A stretch of DNA of 64,000 nt from Ascidia mentula. Its lineage: Eukaryota > Chordata > Ascidiacea > Phlebobranchia > Ascidiidae. The first letter of the stretch is position 1. The number at the start of each line of letters is the position of its first letter. The position numbers and the translations under genes are program-made. Positions 37,944 through 50,256 of this stretch are shown piece by piece. The notes below the pieces were generated by a model. That model was given only the letters and a program-made list of their open reading frames with translations. It had not been told where the DNA came from and did not search any database. Location of the stretch: contig OX387199.1 of assembly GCA_947561715.1 (NCBI GenBank), positions 1,059,001-1,123,000 of the forward strand. The letters are read 5' to 3'.

Positions 37944-40900
37944 AAGAGAGTTGTATCTGTCCAAATACTGGGTTTTTTTCAGAAGAATGTTTACACAGTA
38001 GAGCAAAGCAGCCAGGGGGTCCCTGTTTTGTCAAAGAAGTCTTTATTATTTTAAACAATTTGGAGTTTGCGGAACAAATAAATGTGTTCTAGTATCATGG
38101 CCGGCGACATTGCCATGCAAGAAATTAAATTCAACTCCATCCCAACAATGCAACCGTCCTGAAACTGACCTGGTCTCAATGACGTATTCGATGATGTCAT
38201 GCTGGGAGTCACCTTGCAAGAGCGGTGTATCCCAACACAAAACCCCATCCGGTGTTTCCCCTTTTATGGTGACGTTGGTGGGTGAGTTAGGGGGGCCTTT
38301 GAGAGTGTCAGCTTCAACTTGGGCCGACGATTCCGCTACGCGACCGCTAACGTATCTGTGACGTCACAAAGATCGCTTTAATGGATTATTGGGAGCATCA
38401 CACTTTACACGAACGATTTCGAACAGTTTTCCGTTAAAAAACAGGGTAAAATTCATAGTCAGCCAAAATATTTCGACCACAACATACGTGACTCTCGACT
38501 TTAAAATGTAACTCGTGTCGGCGATGAGGTCTGTTATCGTCTCATTGGTCGCACTGCCATCTAGTGGTAGACTCTCTATCCACTGATTTCTTTCCGATCT
38601 CTGCATGGAAACAACGCAGTCACCAAACAGCGCTGACGTTGCGGTAAAAATGTTTTGCTTGTGAATTGCATGCTTTGACTATTTCTATACTGGTATCGAA
38701 TACGAAGCCAAACCGTGTCGCTACACAAATTATCACACACTTACTTGTGACCACAAAACCACGATAGACGAAACTTGTCCATGCCCATAGGGATCCCAAG
38801 TCACCGTAATAGTGTCGCTTGTGACGTCAACAATGCTCAGTGGTTTGGGGGCGTCAAATGGCGGGCAAGTTATATTGGATGAACTGTAGAGACCGTGAGA
38901 AGACGGACAATCAACGGGGATTACCCTAACCTGTGAGCGGTTTAACAATGATTTGTAACCAAGAGTTGGAAAAAACTTCTAATGGATTAAAAGTATCAGA
39001 AAATTCCGGAATGATTTGAATTTACAGGAAAAAATACATCGTTTTCTTGTACTTGGTAAGTTTTTTTTTGAAATAAATAATTCACTGAATTATATTTAGG
39101 TTTCTTGTAAATATTTGGGTTACACCAGCCATTGGGTTCTTATCGTAACAGCGTAGCTGGCTTACTTTTAGCGCTGGATAAATATATCTTATTTGCAAGC
39201 ATGAAAAAGGTAAATCTGGTTTTCATTTTACCACAAGAGACAATGGTCTTCCAAATTACATGAAACTAAAGAACACGAACAAAGGAAGTCATGTAGGTTT
39301 TTGTTAACTAGTTGAGGAGCTTATGGGTGAAACAATCAGTGAAATACTAAACGTTTCAATTAAACAACTCTCCCCAACAACAATCAAAACAGATAACGTG
39401 GCAAGCAGTAATTATATAAATAACTAATGAGAATTAAGCCAAAACAAATCATGAAACTTATGAAAACACTCTGGTTTTGAGGAAAAGGAAGTATTTAACA
39501 AGGTGCCATATCACAAACAAAATCTTGCAAAGCAAAATAAACTTTATGGGAGAATTTCTCAGAAAGCTTTTGCCCCGAAGGCATTGTGATGAGCAGTTGA
39601 ACATGAGACTTAAATTTCAAATATTTCACTGACATAACTAACCCCCTATTTTATGGAAATAAATAAAGCCATTTTGAAAAAGTAAACTCCTTAAAAAATG
39701 TTAAAATGGTAGTGTATGCATAATACATGTACATGATATATTGTTGTACCTCATAATAAAGTGTTTTCTGTGTTGATTTGGTAAAACGTAAAAATCCAGA
39801 TGGGATTTGATGCAACCCATCAGCATCCAACACTTGATATTGAACATGTGCGGTGTTGAGTGTTGTAGGAACCTCCCACACTATCCAGACTTGATTAAAA
39901 GACTGAGGCAGACATTGAACATTGCTGGGTTTGGAGGAAACTGAAGCAAACGCAATACAGTTTTTGGTCTAACATTTTGAACACATTAGTTTCTAGCCAA
40001 TGGTTTACTTTTGCCCGCTAAAATGTGTTTGAAGACTTACAAAATGATTACACCCAAAGTTTGGTGGTATGGTTCTTCCAATTTCAAAAAAATGTTACTT
40101 TTGCTAAGTAAATTAGTTTGCACACTTGTACATGTCAATGCAAACAATGATTTATTACTGGTTCATACAAACTTGGTCCAAAAATTTATACACATTTTGT
40201 AATACTATGAAGTACAATATATTATTGATATAACATGTAAAGAGGATACCATACCTCCACATGTTGTGTTCACAACCAATTGTTCTGATAGAGAGAACAT
40301 TCTGGAATGTTGAAAGAGACGGTGTGCTGTAATTTGAACTTGATACCTCGTGCTCGGTAAAAGATTACTCAAATTTGCAGGAGAGTCACTGACTATTTCC
40401 TAAATATAGAAAGTATTAAATTACTTTATTCAAATCTTGACTTTAAATATTTCAAATTTTTGTTTACATTTTCTGTGCAATCAGTGCTACCAAAACAGCC
40501 AGAGGTTGTAAACTGCTGATGGAAAGTGGAGTACGACACTTGTGAAATATTGACATTCTCATATAATGAGCACTGTTTCAATGAGGATGTAGCAGTGTTG
40601 ATGATAGATGAAATATTAAGGGAAACACTGCTACCACTGATTTCGTTAACAACAGGATGAGGAAGTGGAGTGTGAAAAAGATTACAAACTGCATCTGATA
40701 AAAAACAAATAAATTTTAAAAAAGTAATCATTTACAAGCATACACATTTATGTGGGTGATTAGCATAGCATGGGTTATTACAGGGGTTGGAGACCCATGG
40801 CATAGTGATTATTATCCACCTTGGTGTTCTTTATTAATTCCTGTAATGTTTCTCCATGTTAAGGGATGGCTTTGATTTGTCAAAGTAACCAAAAACTGCC

Positions 40901-42001
40901 CATCAGCACTCAGCCAGTTTAATCCATTCTGGTTTGCTAAAAGGCTATTGACTGAAAAAGACAACAAGCATTGTAATGAAATGCCTAAAAACACAAACAC
41001 TAAGTGCCACTATACCTGTTTCATTTGTATCTAGAAGTTTTCTACATGTGCATGTGTTAGTCCAGTTTATAAACCAAATGTTCATTCCATTGCAAACATA
41101 TATTCCAGATGGAAAACCACCAACTAAAAACATAATTTTATGTAACTACTCGCGCACCTACCACACAAATTTGGTCAAATAATTCACTCCTACCACTTTG
41201 AAAAAGGTCAAGAGCACAAGTAGTACCACTTAAGGCAGTCCGACATCGTCTTGACTGGCAGTGTGATACTTTTGCCACTACCGATGTGTCTGTTGTTCTT
41301 TTGTAACGCTGTATGTTGATGAACCTGTGGTGAAGCAAAACATGCCAAAGTAACATAAAACATTGTGGATTTGCGACATGCAGTGCAATTGTGATTCACT
41401 TTAATTGAAACTAAAAATGAACATTTTTATCAGGCTACTGTGCAGTAACTGTTTAAAACCAAATTTAGCATGTGTTCATGGTTTAAACTAACTAAGTAAA
41501 TGAAATACTTGTACAGCAACTGGAATCAGTCATGCTTACATGCAAACATAAAGTCGCAAACAAAAAATCTGACACTTACAACAAAATTGGGTGAAGGTTC
41601 GGAACAGACCCAAGCAGTCGATCAAACATGCAGATGAATAGAAAAATACAAAATAATAATGATTGAAAAAGTGCAAACTAAATACCTTGTGACTCAGAAT
41701 CTAAACCCACATCTATTGATATAACATTTGTTTTTTATTCACGAACTACACTGACTACAAAGACCTAACAATACTGCTTAATTTATCACACTTTGAAAGT
41801 GAAGAAGTGTAAAAACAGTAAAATATACCATTATCAGTTGCTTTGGAAATCCAGTCATTTTGTTTGCAGTTGCTAAAAATAAATTTATATTTTGAAAAGG
41901 TAAATAAAAAATCACAAAACTATTTTAGACTTACCGATATGACTATGCACCACAGCCATGTAGAATATAACACAAAACAAGTAGACAACGCACTGAGACA
42001 T
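26220..42001 (-). CDS. ROS1: ROS1-type receptor tyrosine kinase
   Basis: Single-pass receptor tyrosine kinase. Exons in transcript order: 41935-42001, 41829-41872 (tentative), 41194-41308, 41016-41123, 40820-40951, 40468-40694, 40255-40399, 39750-39940, 38745-38930, 38488-38600, 38170-38355, 37723-37852, 37540-37618, 37220-37300, 36659-36912, 36141-36274, 35679-35808, 35304-35401, 34627-34830, 29060-29194, 28614-28701, 28392-28548, 27549-27700, 27290-27381, 26644-26811, 26220-26472; phases close to about 1,222 residues. A hydrophobic signal starts [15 protein letters not shown]. At least three fibronectin-III modules follow ([28 protein letters not shown]). The transmembrane segment is [18 protein letters not shown] (about 578-600). 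Kinase motifs: [71 protein letters not shown] before the glycine loop and the [16 protein letters not shown] hinge favour ROS1 over ALK. Human ROS1 is about 2,347 residues, so the ectodomain is much shorter here. A 15-nt microexon at 41686-41700 is possible. Confidence 0.88.
28863..28898. repeat. Long intronic hairpin in the ROS1 gene
   Basis: GTGAAACTTTCAGAA (28863-28877) pairs with TTCCGAAAGCTTCAC (28884-28898) over 15 positions. The two non-identical positions form G-U wobbles in one strand's RNA. The loop is six bases. It lies in the 358-base intron between the last two kinase exons, next to a dispersed repeat at 28915-28976. It could be a miRNA-like stem, though short, or the end of a foldback element. 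Confidence 0.5.
28915..28976. repeat. Dispersed ~60-bp repeat, copy A
   Basis: TTGGTGTCGCTG...GGCAATGCC...ATTCTG...AATTAAG. The same ordered blocks recur at 62083-62140 and 62559-62619 in two ATM introns, so this is a member of a dispersed family. Confidence 0.6.
29700..29800 (+). repeat. tRNA-like fragment (B-box)
   Basis: TGGGGGTTCAAACCCCA around 29772-29788 is a perfect T-arm-like stem-loop with a B-box. The expected 5' acceptor strand is absent upstream, so this is not a complete tRNA gene. It is probably the relic of a tRNA-derived SINE or a tRNA pseudogene. Confidence 0.3.
33960..34103 (+). CDS. Small hypothetical ORF nested in ROS1 intron
   Basis: A 47-codon frame starting [17 protein letters not shown] and ending ...NECHYLEL, opposite in strand to ROS1. 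The composition is protein-like (charged, few low-complexity runs), an A-rich leader precedes the ATG, and AATAAA-type hexamers lie downstream at about 34234 and 34300. No family is recognised and no further exon was found. It may be chance. Confidence 0.25.
   Translation: MSSPLEQFCVEEFAKEFPPDQTTRRFLLRHADNFTGTFVNECHYLEL
37893..37950. repeat. (GA)n microsatellite in a ROS1 intron
   Basis: About 58 bases of nearly pure GA, with two GAA-type interruptions, starting some 40 bases from the 3' splice acceptor at 37853-37854 of a ROS1 exon. On the coding strand it is a (CT)n polypyrimidine stretch and could influence acceptor strength. Length polymorphism is likely. Confidence 0.9.
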
Positions 42002-42916
42002 CCCAGGTTTGCATTGAGACATCCCACCACAATATCTCACATATCATGCATGTTGTTTTTTCATATTACTAACAAACTTTCAACAAAATTATGTATTATG
42101 ATGACTCTCATAGCTTGAAAAACCTGGCTAATAAAACGACGCTATAAAAGTTAGCCGCAGTTTTCAAATATATGAGAAAAGCATATTCAGAGGCAGTAAT
42201 GGTAATTTCCACAGTCACGTTTCGAAAAGGTTTAATTTTCATCCGGAAAGTCCCGTGTTTCTGACACGAATCAAAATGTGCACGCACCTAAGGTTACTAT
42301 GGTTTACTACATATTTCTGTTCGACACGCATGATTGGCTACTGCAATGTAAACAAAAGCGAAATAAATAACCAAGGGCAATTTCACTTTAAATTGTGCCA
42401 TATTGCCCAAATATGCTGCGACCCTGTAGCATTTGTTATGCTCTGTAACAAAATCATTTGTTACATGGTACCTCACTGTTCTTCGTATTTCATTTCATGG
42501 GTGCCAATATATATTATTTCATTTACGTGGTAGTTCACATTTGAAAAATAAATTGTTTTGTTAGGTGTATTAAAATAAAACACCTGTAAAATATATTGTT
42601 GCATACAAAAGGTTTGGGCGGACATTAATGTTTTTTTGACAAAATTTCTTTCCTTGGTTGGCGGATGAGGGAACATACCTTATTATTAATGGATGCGATC
42701 AACGTATTTTATTCGGAGTAATGTTCAAAGAGTGCCGCAGGCGAAGGTGTGAATCATAATCACGGGCAAATTACATGTTTATATTTTGGATAATTACGAT
42801 GAAATGTTTCAGTTGTTTTTGTTTCTAGGTCACTGTTAAAGGCCGAGAATATTGTTGCCACAACAAACATTTCGTTACATTGCAGTTTAGCTACGAGTTT
42901 GTGCAAATTAGCAAAT
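42002..42916. promoter_or_regulatory. Divergent promoter region, ROS1 and dynein light chain
   Basis: This 915-base spacer separates the start codons of two genes transcribed away from each other. No clear TATA pair or repeated site stands out. It must hold both core promoters unless one gene has a distant 5' exon. Confidence 0.5.
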
Positions 42917-43201
42917 ATGACTGAAAAATCCGCCCCAGAAAAAAAGACTGTGATTAAAAATGTGGACATGTGTGACGAGATGCAACAGGACGCCATTGAT
43001 TGCGCACAACTGGCCATGGAGAAGTTCAACATTGAGAAGGATATAGCCGCGTACATTAAGAAGGACTTTGATAAGAAACACAATCCCACATGGCATTGTA
43101 TCTGTGGTCGAAATTTTGGTAGCTACGTCACACATGAAACACGCCACTTCATATATTTCTACATTGGACAAATTGCAGTCTTGCTTTTTAAATCTGGCTA
43201 G
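42917..43201 (+). CDS. DYNLL1: Dynein light chain LC8 (DYNLL type)
   Basis: Dimeric hub protein of the dynein motor and many other complexes, binding TQT-type peptides (family knowledge). Single exon, 94 residues. The core from [19 protein letters not shown] through [37 protein letters not shown] and [17 protein letters not shown] is nearly the vertebrate LC8 sequence of 89 residues. The N-terminus is about five residues longer ([10 protein letters not shown]). I chose the ATG at 42917 because the in-frame ATG at 42899 would add six residues foreign to the family. All LC8 residues I recognise around the binding groove ([11 protein letters not shown]) are present. AATAAA at 43955-43960 is a candidate poly(A) signal. 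Confidence 0.96.
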   Translation: MTEKSAPEKKTVIKNVDMCDEMQQDAIDCAQLAMEKFNIEKDIAAYIKKDFDKKHNPTWHCICGRNFGSYVTHETRHFIYFYIGQIAVLLFKSG

Positions 43202-45908
43202 AAAGTGCGAAAACTTATTGCATACAAATTATATGTACATGGATTGCAAAGCTTAATGGTGTCGCATGTTTTTGATGCTTGATATAAGATCATGGAATTT
43301 TTATTATTATTGTTTGTGTAACTTTTGTTGAAAGAGATTATGTGTGTTATTGTTTTGGAATTGAGTGCAACCAACCACTATGGTTTAGTATTGTTTGTTT
43401 TAACTTTTATTAGTTGTTTCAAAGTGCAATGTATTACTAGACTGCTATACACATTTAAAGTCTATTTATATATATTTCACAATCACAGAAAACAAATCTT
43501 TTCCCAAGTCACTGGTGCAGTACCATTTAAATCGCAAAAAAACAACTCTTTACCAATATTCTGTATCATATCTGTGCTTGCCATGCCTGTTTGCCATCTA
43601 TGCGTGAATGTTAATTACCTTGAGTGTGCGAGGAGATTATATTGCCCTATGTTAGTTTCTACACTACTTATGCATTGTGTCTCAGGTTCCTACACAAAGT
43701 GATTTTGTCCCATTTCCTATCACAATCTAACATTAAAATAATTGTGTTATCAGTAGTTTGTTGAATAATGTTTTAATCAAGTTTAAACTTCTTCATCATA
43801 TAAAAAAAGACGTCTTTGCACTACTTTGTAACATGCAAGCACTGGGTATCTTATAAACAGTACTGACAAATGCTTGTGGTCAATATCGCCTTTTATTGTG
43901 CATGCATTTATATACAGGTGTGAAGCTATATCCAGGCTCGTGGTGATCATGCAATAAAAGAGTGAAATCATGTGGGTTCTGAATATACAGGGTAGGCAGG
44001 GCTAACCCCAACTCCAGCCATGCACTAACCTTGTTCCAAATTTATGTGAATGATATAAAATGTTTGCCCATTGGAAAATTGTTGATGTGCATTAATTATC
44101 CAGTTAGTTGCATTTTGAGCAGGGAGGTAATATTGCTTGTGTATTTAGTGGCAACTACTGATGTATGTTATTTGTACCCGTTTTATGTGATACAAATTTG
44201 TTGGAGCTGAAACCATAATTCAAGTGCATTCGTTCTACAAGGAAATTTCTATACCACTTACTGTCAACACTGGAGGCAGTTTTGGTCGCGTTTCAATACC
44301 AGCATAAACCAGGCAAGACTGATAGAAAAATGCTCAAACAATTTTAAATATTAACGAACATAAGCGTTTATAAGAATTGCGTGCTGCATGACAAATTTTA
44401 AAAAAGTTGAAAAATAAACCATAAGTGAAACACAAATTCCATTGCATTGGAGCGTGCAACAAACAACACATTTTCTCTTGGGCCCTCAAAAAGCATAGGC
44501 AACGACCCGCATGCGACTTAATATGCGCGTATAAATAATAATGAGGGTTCAGGTGGATGTCCGTCGAAAGGTAATTCGTCTCATGTTGTTTCAGAAATAT
44601 TCAGTTCTCGTTTAGATACGTGTGAATGCAGAGCTAGCCTAGCAATATACAACAAAAGAAATAGTGCGTTATAACGTTAGAATTGGTAGTTTAGTTTGAG
44701 ATAAATTGATGTCACAAAAAAATGGGTCAAAACTTGTGAAATCAAACGTGAGTTAGGTTAATCAGCAGTTCCATGCTTCGATCAGCTATAACAACCCTCT
44801 AACGTATTCCTAAATAATTGAATGGAAATTGTGTGACCTTGCTTACGAAAGGCGTCAGGCCCTTACGTCGCACCTCTGCTGCGACTTTCTAAGCAGACAA
44901 AATGTTTAGGTTAAGTTCCATAATGTACCATTAAGTACGTCAAACACGTGTGCAAAAATATTCAACGTTTTAGTTCCATGAACGATTTCAAACCAAAGAA
45001 TTCCTCAAACAGAATACAAAAAGGCAAAATAATATAACCACAAAGGATAGGGGTTTACTTATGCTTTCATAGACAAACATGCTTTACAGCTGTTCGGCTT
45101 TTAACGTAGTGACTTATTGATATTGCGCTGAGACATACAAGTTACGATTGCGGTACGGGTTATTGGTGTTGATAGTCATTACAGACCTTTTGAATGTTTT
45201 GTTTGATGCTGCTCCATATGCATCCTTCGTTCCGTCTGCGTTCTAGATGTGTGATGAATTAACTAGTGAAACATGCGTGGTGCTGCAAGTGATTGTTGAC
45301 TTTTTGTTATTTGACCTATGTCGTGGCAGGATCGTCGCAACGCAATATGACAAGCACGTAGCAGATTGATATTAAGTTGGAAAATTGTATATTTTTGAAT
45401 TAAATATCAGGGATGCACCGAAAGTTCGGTTTGCCGAATTTATTCGGCCGCATGCAACACTGATACGCAAAGTTTAGTACAGGCTAGAATCATTGTTCAA
45501 ACTGTACTAGTGTGTTTTATTTGTTAATTATCATCGAAATCAACATTAAGCAGTTGGTACAGCATTCTTTAAGTGCCTATAAAAGGCTGTATGATAGGAT
45601 CAGATCCATTCAAGCACATGTTTTGTTTAAATTTATTGCGTTTTTAAAGAGATGGATACCAAAATTAGTTTCGGTTTATTCAGCCGAATCTATTCGCAAC
45701 TTTTGCCTCACTATTTAAATATCGCATTTGTCATAAATGGCTCATCCGTTAACTTTCTTTACATCATCCATGTTGTGATTTAAAAAATCCCCTCATAGGA
45801 ATTTATGCGTGGTTCACTTAACTGGCGCGAAACGAAGTGTAAGGTGAAGATAGGTACGTACAATAGTACACTAGACCCTATTTTTCATATAGCATATACT
45901 CTAAAGCA
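43202..45908. other. Spacer between dynein light chain and spermine synthase
   Basis: The first part is probably the 3' UTR of the dynein light chain gene. Open frames at 43325-43702 and elsewhere are hydrophobic, AT-driven and unrecognised. A hAT-like MITE occupies 45408-45714. The segment before 45909 should hold the spermine synthase promoter; no specific site is evident. Confidence 0.5.
45400..45722. mobile_element. hAT-like MITE with TTAAATAT duplication
   Basis: The left terminus CAGGGATGCACCGAAA at 45408 is a very common hAT-type end. It is preceded by TTAAATAT (45400-45407), and the same octamer recurs at 45715-45722. That gives a 307-bp element with an 8-bp target duplication. The right terminus is diverged, but GCCGAATCTATTCG-like words mirror the left GCCGAATTTATTCGG. 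The duplication is AT-rich, so chance is not excluded. Confidence 0.5.
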
Positions 45909-48900
45909 ATGGAAAGTCATTTGCTGGAATTTCGTGTCGAAAAAGACATTTTACTTGGGGAGAGTTTTGGTGAGTAATTAACGAGAGATAATAAACACTA
46001 TCTTGAATGGAAACACCCATGATAATAATCTGCAGACTAACTTTAGCTTCGCCTATGTTGTAATGCAATTATGCGGCTTTTACAAATATTTTATTTTGAG
46101 CGGCGTATCAGTAAATTTTTGCAAAACTTATAAATCCTATTTTTCCAGTATATGCTCTGCTCGTAACTAGGAATTTTCATTGTTATCCACTCCTTCCCCA
46201 GTCTGCAGAATATGGCAGTTCCCGACGAGATCTTGGGCTTGCAAGACTAAATCTTTTCCCCTTAGCCCGCGTGCAGCAAAAACGATTAAACGCCTCTCTT
46301 TTAATTGTTTTATGTTTAGACATTCACATGCCAAAAAAAAGGCGTGCAGTCAAAAAAATTTGGCGTGCAAACAAAAAAAGTTTAAGAAAATCTTGCGCGT
46401 GCAGCTGCCATACTCTGCAGACTGGCTCCTTCCCAAAAAAACTGTTACACTACAACCTGTTACATTATTATAAAACACAATAACATTTGCTGTTCATGCA
46501 TTACCAATGCAATCTATGATTATACAGTATTCCTTACATTACAAACTTTCTAATCTGGACTATATAGACCGTAACTAGTGTATGTGTCAAAAGTGAATAA
46601 TTCTTTATTGTCATATTTCAAAATTTTTATTGTTGAAATGTGTCTAGATACTTTCTTGACGAATTTGGCTGAAACATTCACATCAAGTTTTGGTGAAACA
46701 GCAACCTTGATCACCAAACAAAGTTTTCCTAATGCAGAACATCACTTAATGATTCTGGCTGTATTTCGAACACATTCTTTACGGTAAATAGTCAGATCCA
46801 GATTCAGGCAATCGTTTTACAGTTAAAATAGTTGTTTTTGATGAATATTTCAGTACAATTATGGTACATGGAACATGTGATGGCCTGCTTACTATCGATG
46901 TGCATTCTTTGGCAGAAAATACAGCCATTTCAGAAGAGGTTACAAGCTAGTGATTAGTCGTTGCTATTATTCTCACATGTGCTGTTTAATATTTAAGGAA
47001 ATTGATCAACTTCGAAAAAACATTGAAAATACCGAGGGGTTTGTAAAACGAAAAACTAAGAATTTTGACAGGTTAGAATTATTTAATTACACTGTCATAG
47101 ATTTAATAGCATTGTTGCAACAAGTTTGTAGAGTTTTACTGGCTTGGGAGAAAAATACTTTCTTTGCAAACTAAAAGCAAATTATTTTTTTTGAATAAAT
47201 TTGTTTTTTCACATATTAAATAAATAACATACTGCATTATTCCACAAAATATCACAGTCCGATATCCAGTTATATATGCTAACGTGTAAAGCAAGGTTTG
47301 GTCTTATTTTCCAGCCTTCCACCTATTAAAAGAGGAAAACCATTTAGTGCTTATGACCGACTGAGCTTCGGACCTTTTGTTGAGTATGATTTTGATGAAC
47401 TTGTTTTTGATAAGGACTCCCCATATCAAAATGTCAGAATCTTGCATTCAAAAATGTTTGGAAACTGTCTTGTGTTGGACAATGACATGAGTAAGAATAA
47501 GCATAAATACTAATTAAATTGCTTGTTAAAAGCACTGCTGAGTTGTGTACGTTTTTCATTTTTAAATACTCGTTCAGGTTTTATGAATTGCAGAGTTTTG
47601 TGTAAACTTCAAAACTTTTGTAGAAACGTTATTATTTTTTAGCACTCAAGTGCCAACGCCGAAATATTTTAAACTCTCATTGCTTTTATGGAAAGCATTT
47701 GTTTAATTGTTGCATTTTGCATGTATATAATATGGTTCTTACATTTTATACAATGCAATAATCTGAGTTTCTCTGTTAATTGTATGATTACTTTTTTGTG
47801 CGATTAATGAAACAATGTTTTCTTCAGATTTGTCAGAGAGCGACATTGAATATACAATTGCAATTACTGGAGATGGTAAAGAAGATTATGAGGGCAAAGA
47901 TGTCTTGGTGCTGGGTGGCGGTGATGGAGGAATTCTAAACTATTTGAGGCACAAGTAAGCACCATTCAAACTTTCTACATATACGTTTGTATTTTTATTA
48001 AGTTTTGTTGACTATTTGTAAAAATAATTTGACAGGCGGGCTAATATTTTATGTGGGAATAAATTGGACAAAGAGTGTTTACACCAGTTAGTAAACTTTA
48101 CAGTGAGTAATGGTAAAACTGAAAGCAAAAGAAGTGCCAGACCATGTTATAGCTCTAAATTAAATATTGCATTGATGGTTGTATAGTGGGTGGCGCTTCT
48201 CGGTCGTCCCTTCCAATTAAAATAGGTTTATTATTTCAAGCCTTGTGAATCCAAACAGCATATGTTGCAGAGTTAGCATTGCATTAGGCTCGAAAAAATT
48301 CACATTAAATAGAATAAGATAAATGACCAAACGCCAGAATGCAACGCAGGCAGCCCAGAGCAGAGGAAATAATTTACTGGCACTTTTCACATGGAAAACA
48401 GAATTTGCTCGTTAATGATTATGTCGTTGCAGTATCCTCTGTAAGATTGTGTTTTGTTTTTTACTGCAGAGGTCCACGCATGGTAACAATGATCGACATC
48501 GACCGAGTTGTAATCGATGCAGCTAAAGTGCATTTGCGTGGAATATGCGGAGATGCAATGGACCAAGAGGAAGGTGAAAACTATAAGGTAAGTTTATGAA
48601 GATTTTAATGAAATTGATAGTAGTACATTAGTACCTTATTGTGATATGTATGGATGGAAAGTATATGTTTGCAGGTATTTTCCAATAGCAAAACATTTTT
48701 CCAACAAAAAAACTTTATTTTTTAGTTAAAGTTAGGGTTGTGGAGTCCACAACAAAATATTTAAGTTCTCCATTTGCTTTAAAGCGGCGGTAACTTTAGG
48801 CATATATTCAGAAACCTTGCATGCTATTTATTAGATTCAATTAAAAATATTTTTTTGCAACATTCTATTATCAGATTATTGTGGACGACTGTGTCAAGCA

Positions 48901-49515
48901 CCTTGTAAAGTTTTCTCAATCTGATCGAAAGTTTGATTATGTCATCAACGATTTGACAGCAATTCCCATCAGCAAAGAACCTGTCGGGTCAAACTGGGAC
49001 TTCCTGAGGCTCATCTTAAATTTGTCACTGGATGTGTTGAAGGATGATGGCAAATACTTCACACAGGTAAAAGTTTTTAAATAGTACTTTCTGCCTAATT
49101 GTTCAGATCAGTAACATTTAAATATCTGCAACTTCATTGTCATATCACATTTGGTTTTCCTTGCACGATTCTTATATAAACAGAGGCAAACTTTGATTTA
49201 TTTTATTTAATCAGGGAAATGGATCTTTGAACTTGGAAAGTTTGGAAATGTATGAAAATGTGTTGAGAAGTCTAAAAACCAAAGTTGGCTTCAGCAAAAA
49301 TAATGTTCCAGTTCCATCTTACATGGAAACGTATCCTTTCTACATACTTTCATTTAAGAGTTTGCAAAGGGATAAATGAAGGCCGTAAATGGTTTATTTG
49401 GTAACAAATGTTCTTGTTTTGCACATAATATTGCATTTTGGTAGAATTCAAAATATTTTCCTTGACCTTAATGATAAGATGGATGTTTTACACCTTGTGG
49501 AAAAGCAAAACCTAA
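45909..49515 (+). CDS. SMS: Spermine synthase
   Basis: Cytosolic aminopropyltransferase making spermine from spermidine and decarboxylated S-adenosylmethionine (family knowledge). Ten exons in phase: 45909-45969, 46648-46783, 46854-46938, 46998-47071, 47315-47490, 47828-47954, 48470-48587, 48875-49066, 49215-49330, 49479-49515, giving 373 residues against 366 in human. The N-terminal domain (about 1-110) is the diverged S-adenosylmethionine-decarboxylase-like dimerisation domain typical of animal SMS. Then come [34 protein letters not shown], the cofactor loop [25 protein letters not shown] and [14 protein letters not shown] with the catalytic-region Asp. The C-terminus [11 protein letters not shown] matches the human WVFYTVWKKAKP. 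The N-terminal domain and C-terminus separate it from spermidine synthase. Two donors are GTTACA/GTTAGA, weak but frame-preserving. Confidence 0.96.
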
Positions 49516-50256
49516 GTAAGGAATGAGCTTTTAACGCAACGAAGCATTTTTAAACGTCGTTTGATTGTGTTTTGAGACAGAAAAACCACAATATTTTAGT
49601 GTACTTTCCTTCTGATGACAATTATCTGTTCATCTTTTTGTTCAGCATTGGATAAAAGCCTGTTTCTTAAAACCCATAAAAAAATAATAGTTTTTTTTTA
49701 ATTAAAAGATCATGACCGAATATACCAACAATGTGTCTGTTTGAATCTGGAAACATAAACAATGCAACGAAAAACTTTCTTTTCAATTCAATCATAAAAA
49801 CATTATCCCATTGTTAGTTGGAAATCAATCATATTATAATGTCAACCATTGTTTTGGTGCTTTGGTTGCTACTAAACACGTTTTCGTTATCACCCATTCA
49901 TGCAAAAAACTTGTATTTACTAATTCAATATTATTTTACCAATAAACAGACAGCAAACTTATACTGGTTCTTGATGATTGTTAGTCACCAGAGTAACCAG
50001 TCAACCTTCTGCTTTTGAACACAAACTTAAATTAAAAGTTTATTACAGAAATGAAAGTGAAACGAAAGAAACGAACATGTGAGAAGGAGAAAACATGATT
50101 GTTTTGTTGTCACTAAATTTAAAACAAGATTTTGTTTGTATGCAATTACTTCAACAGTACTTGGCCAAATGTAGTAGTACATAATTTTAAAACTTAAAGA
50201 TAAAACTGTCCAAGTATTGCCCAGGAAACATTGTCTGAAGTTGGAACACAAAAAAC
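49516..50256. other. Convergent 3' spacer, SMS and Tudor gene
   Basis: Tail-to-tail spacer. AATAAA at 49941-49946 on the plus strand is a candidate SMS poly(A) signal. TTTATT at 50039-50044 (AATAAA on the minus strand) is a candidate for the Tudor gene. The signals are about 100 bases apart and face each other, so the transcripts may nearly abut. No other feature seen. Confidence 0.55.

Noticed and set aside
42760-43171. Minus-strand frames overlapping the dynein light chain gene
   Set aside because: They are antisense shadows of a highly conserved coding exon.
43325-43702. 125-codon plus-strand frame after the dynein light chain gene
   Set aside because: Lies in the probable 3' UTR; composition is AT-driven and there is no domain.
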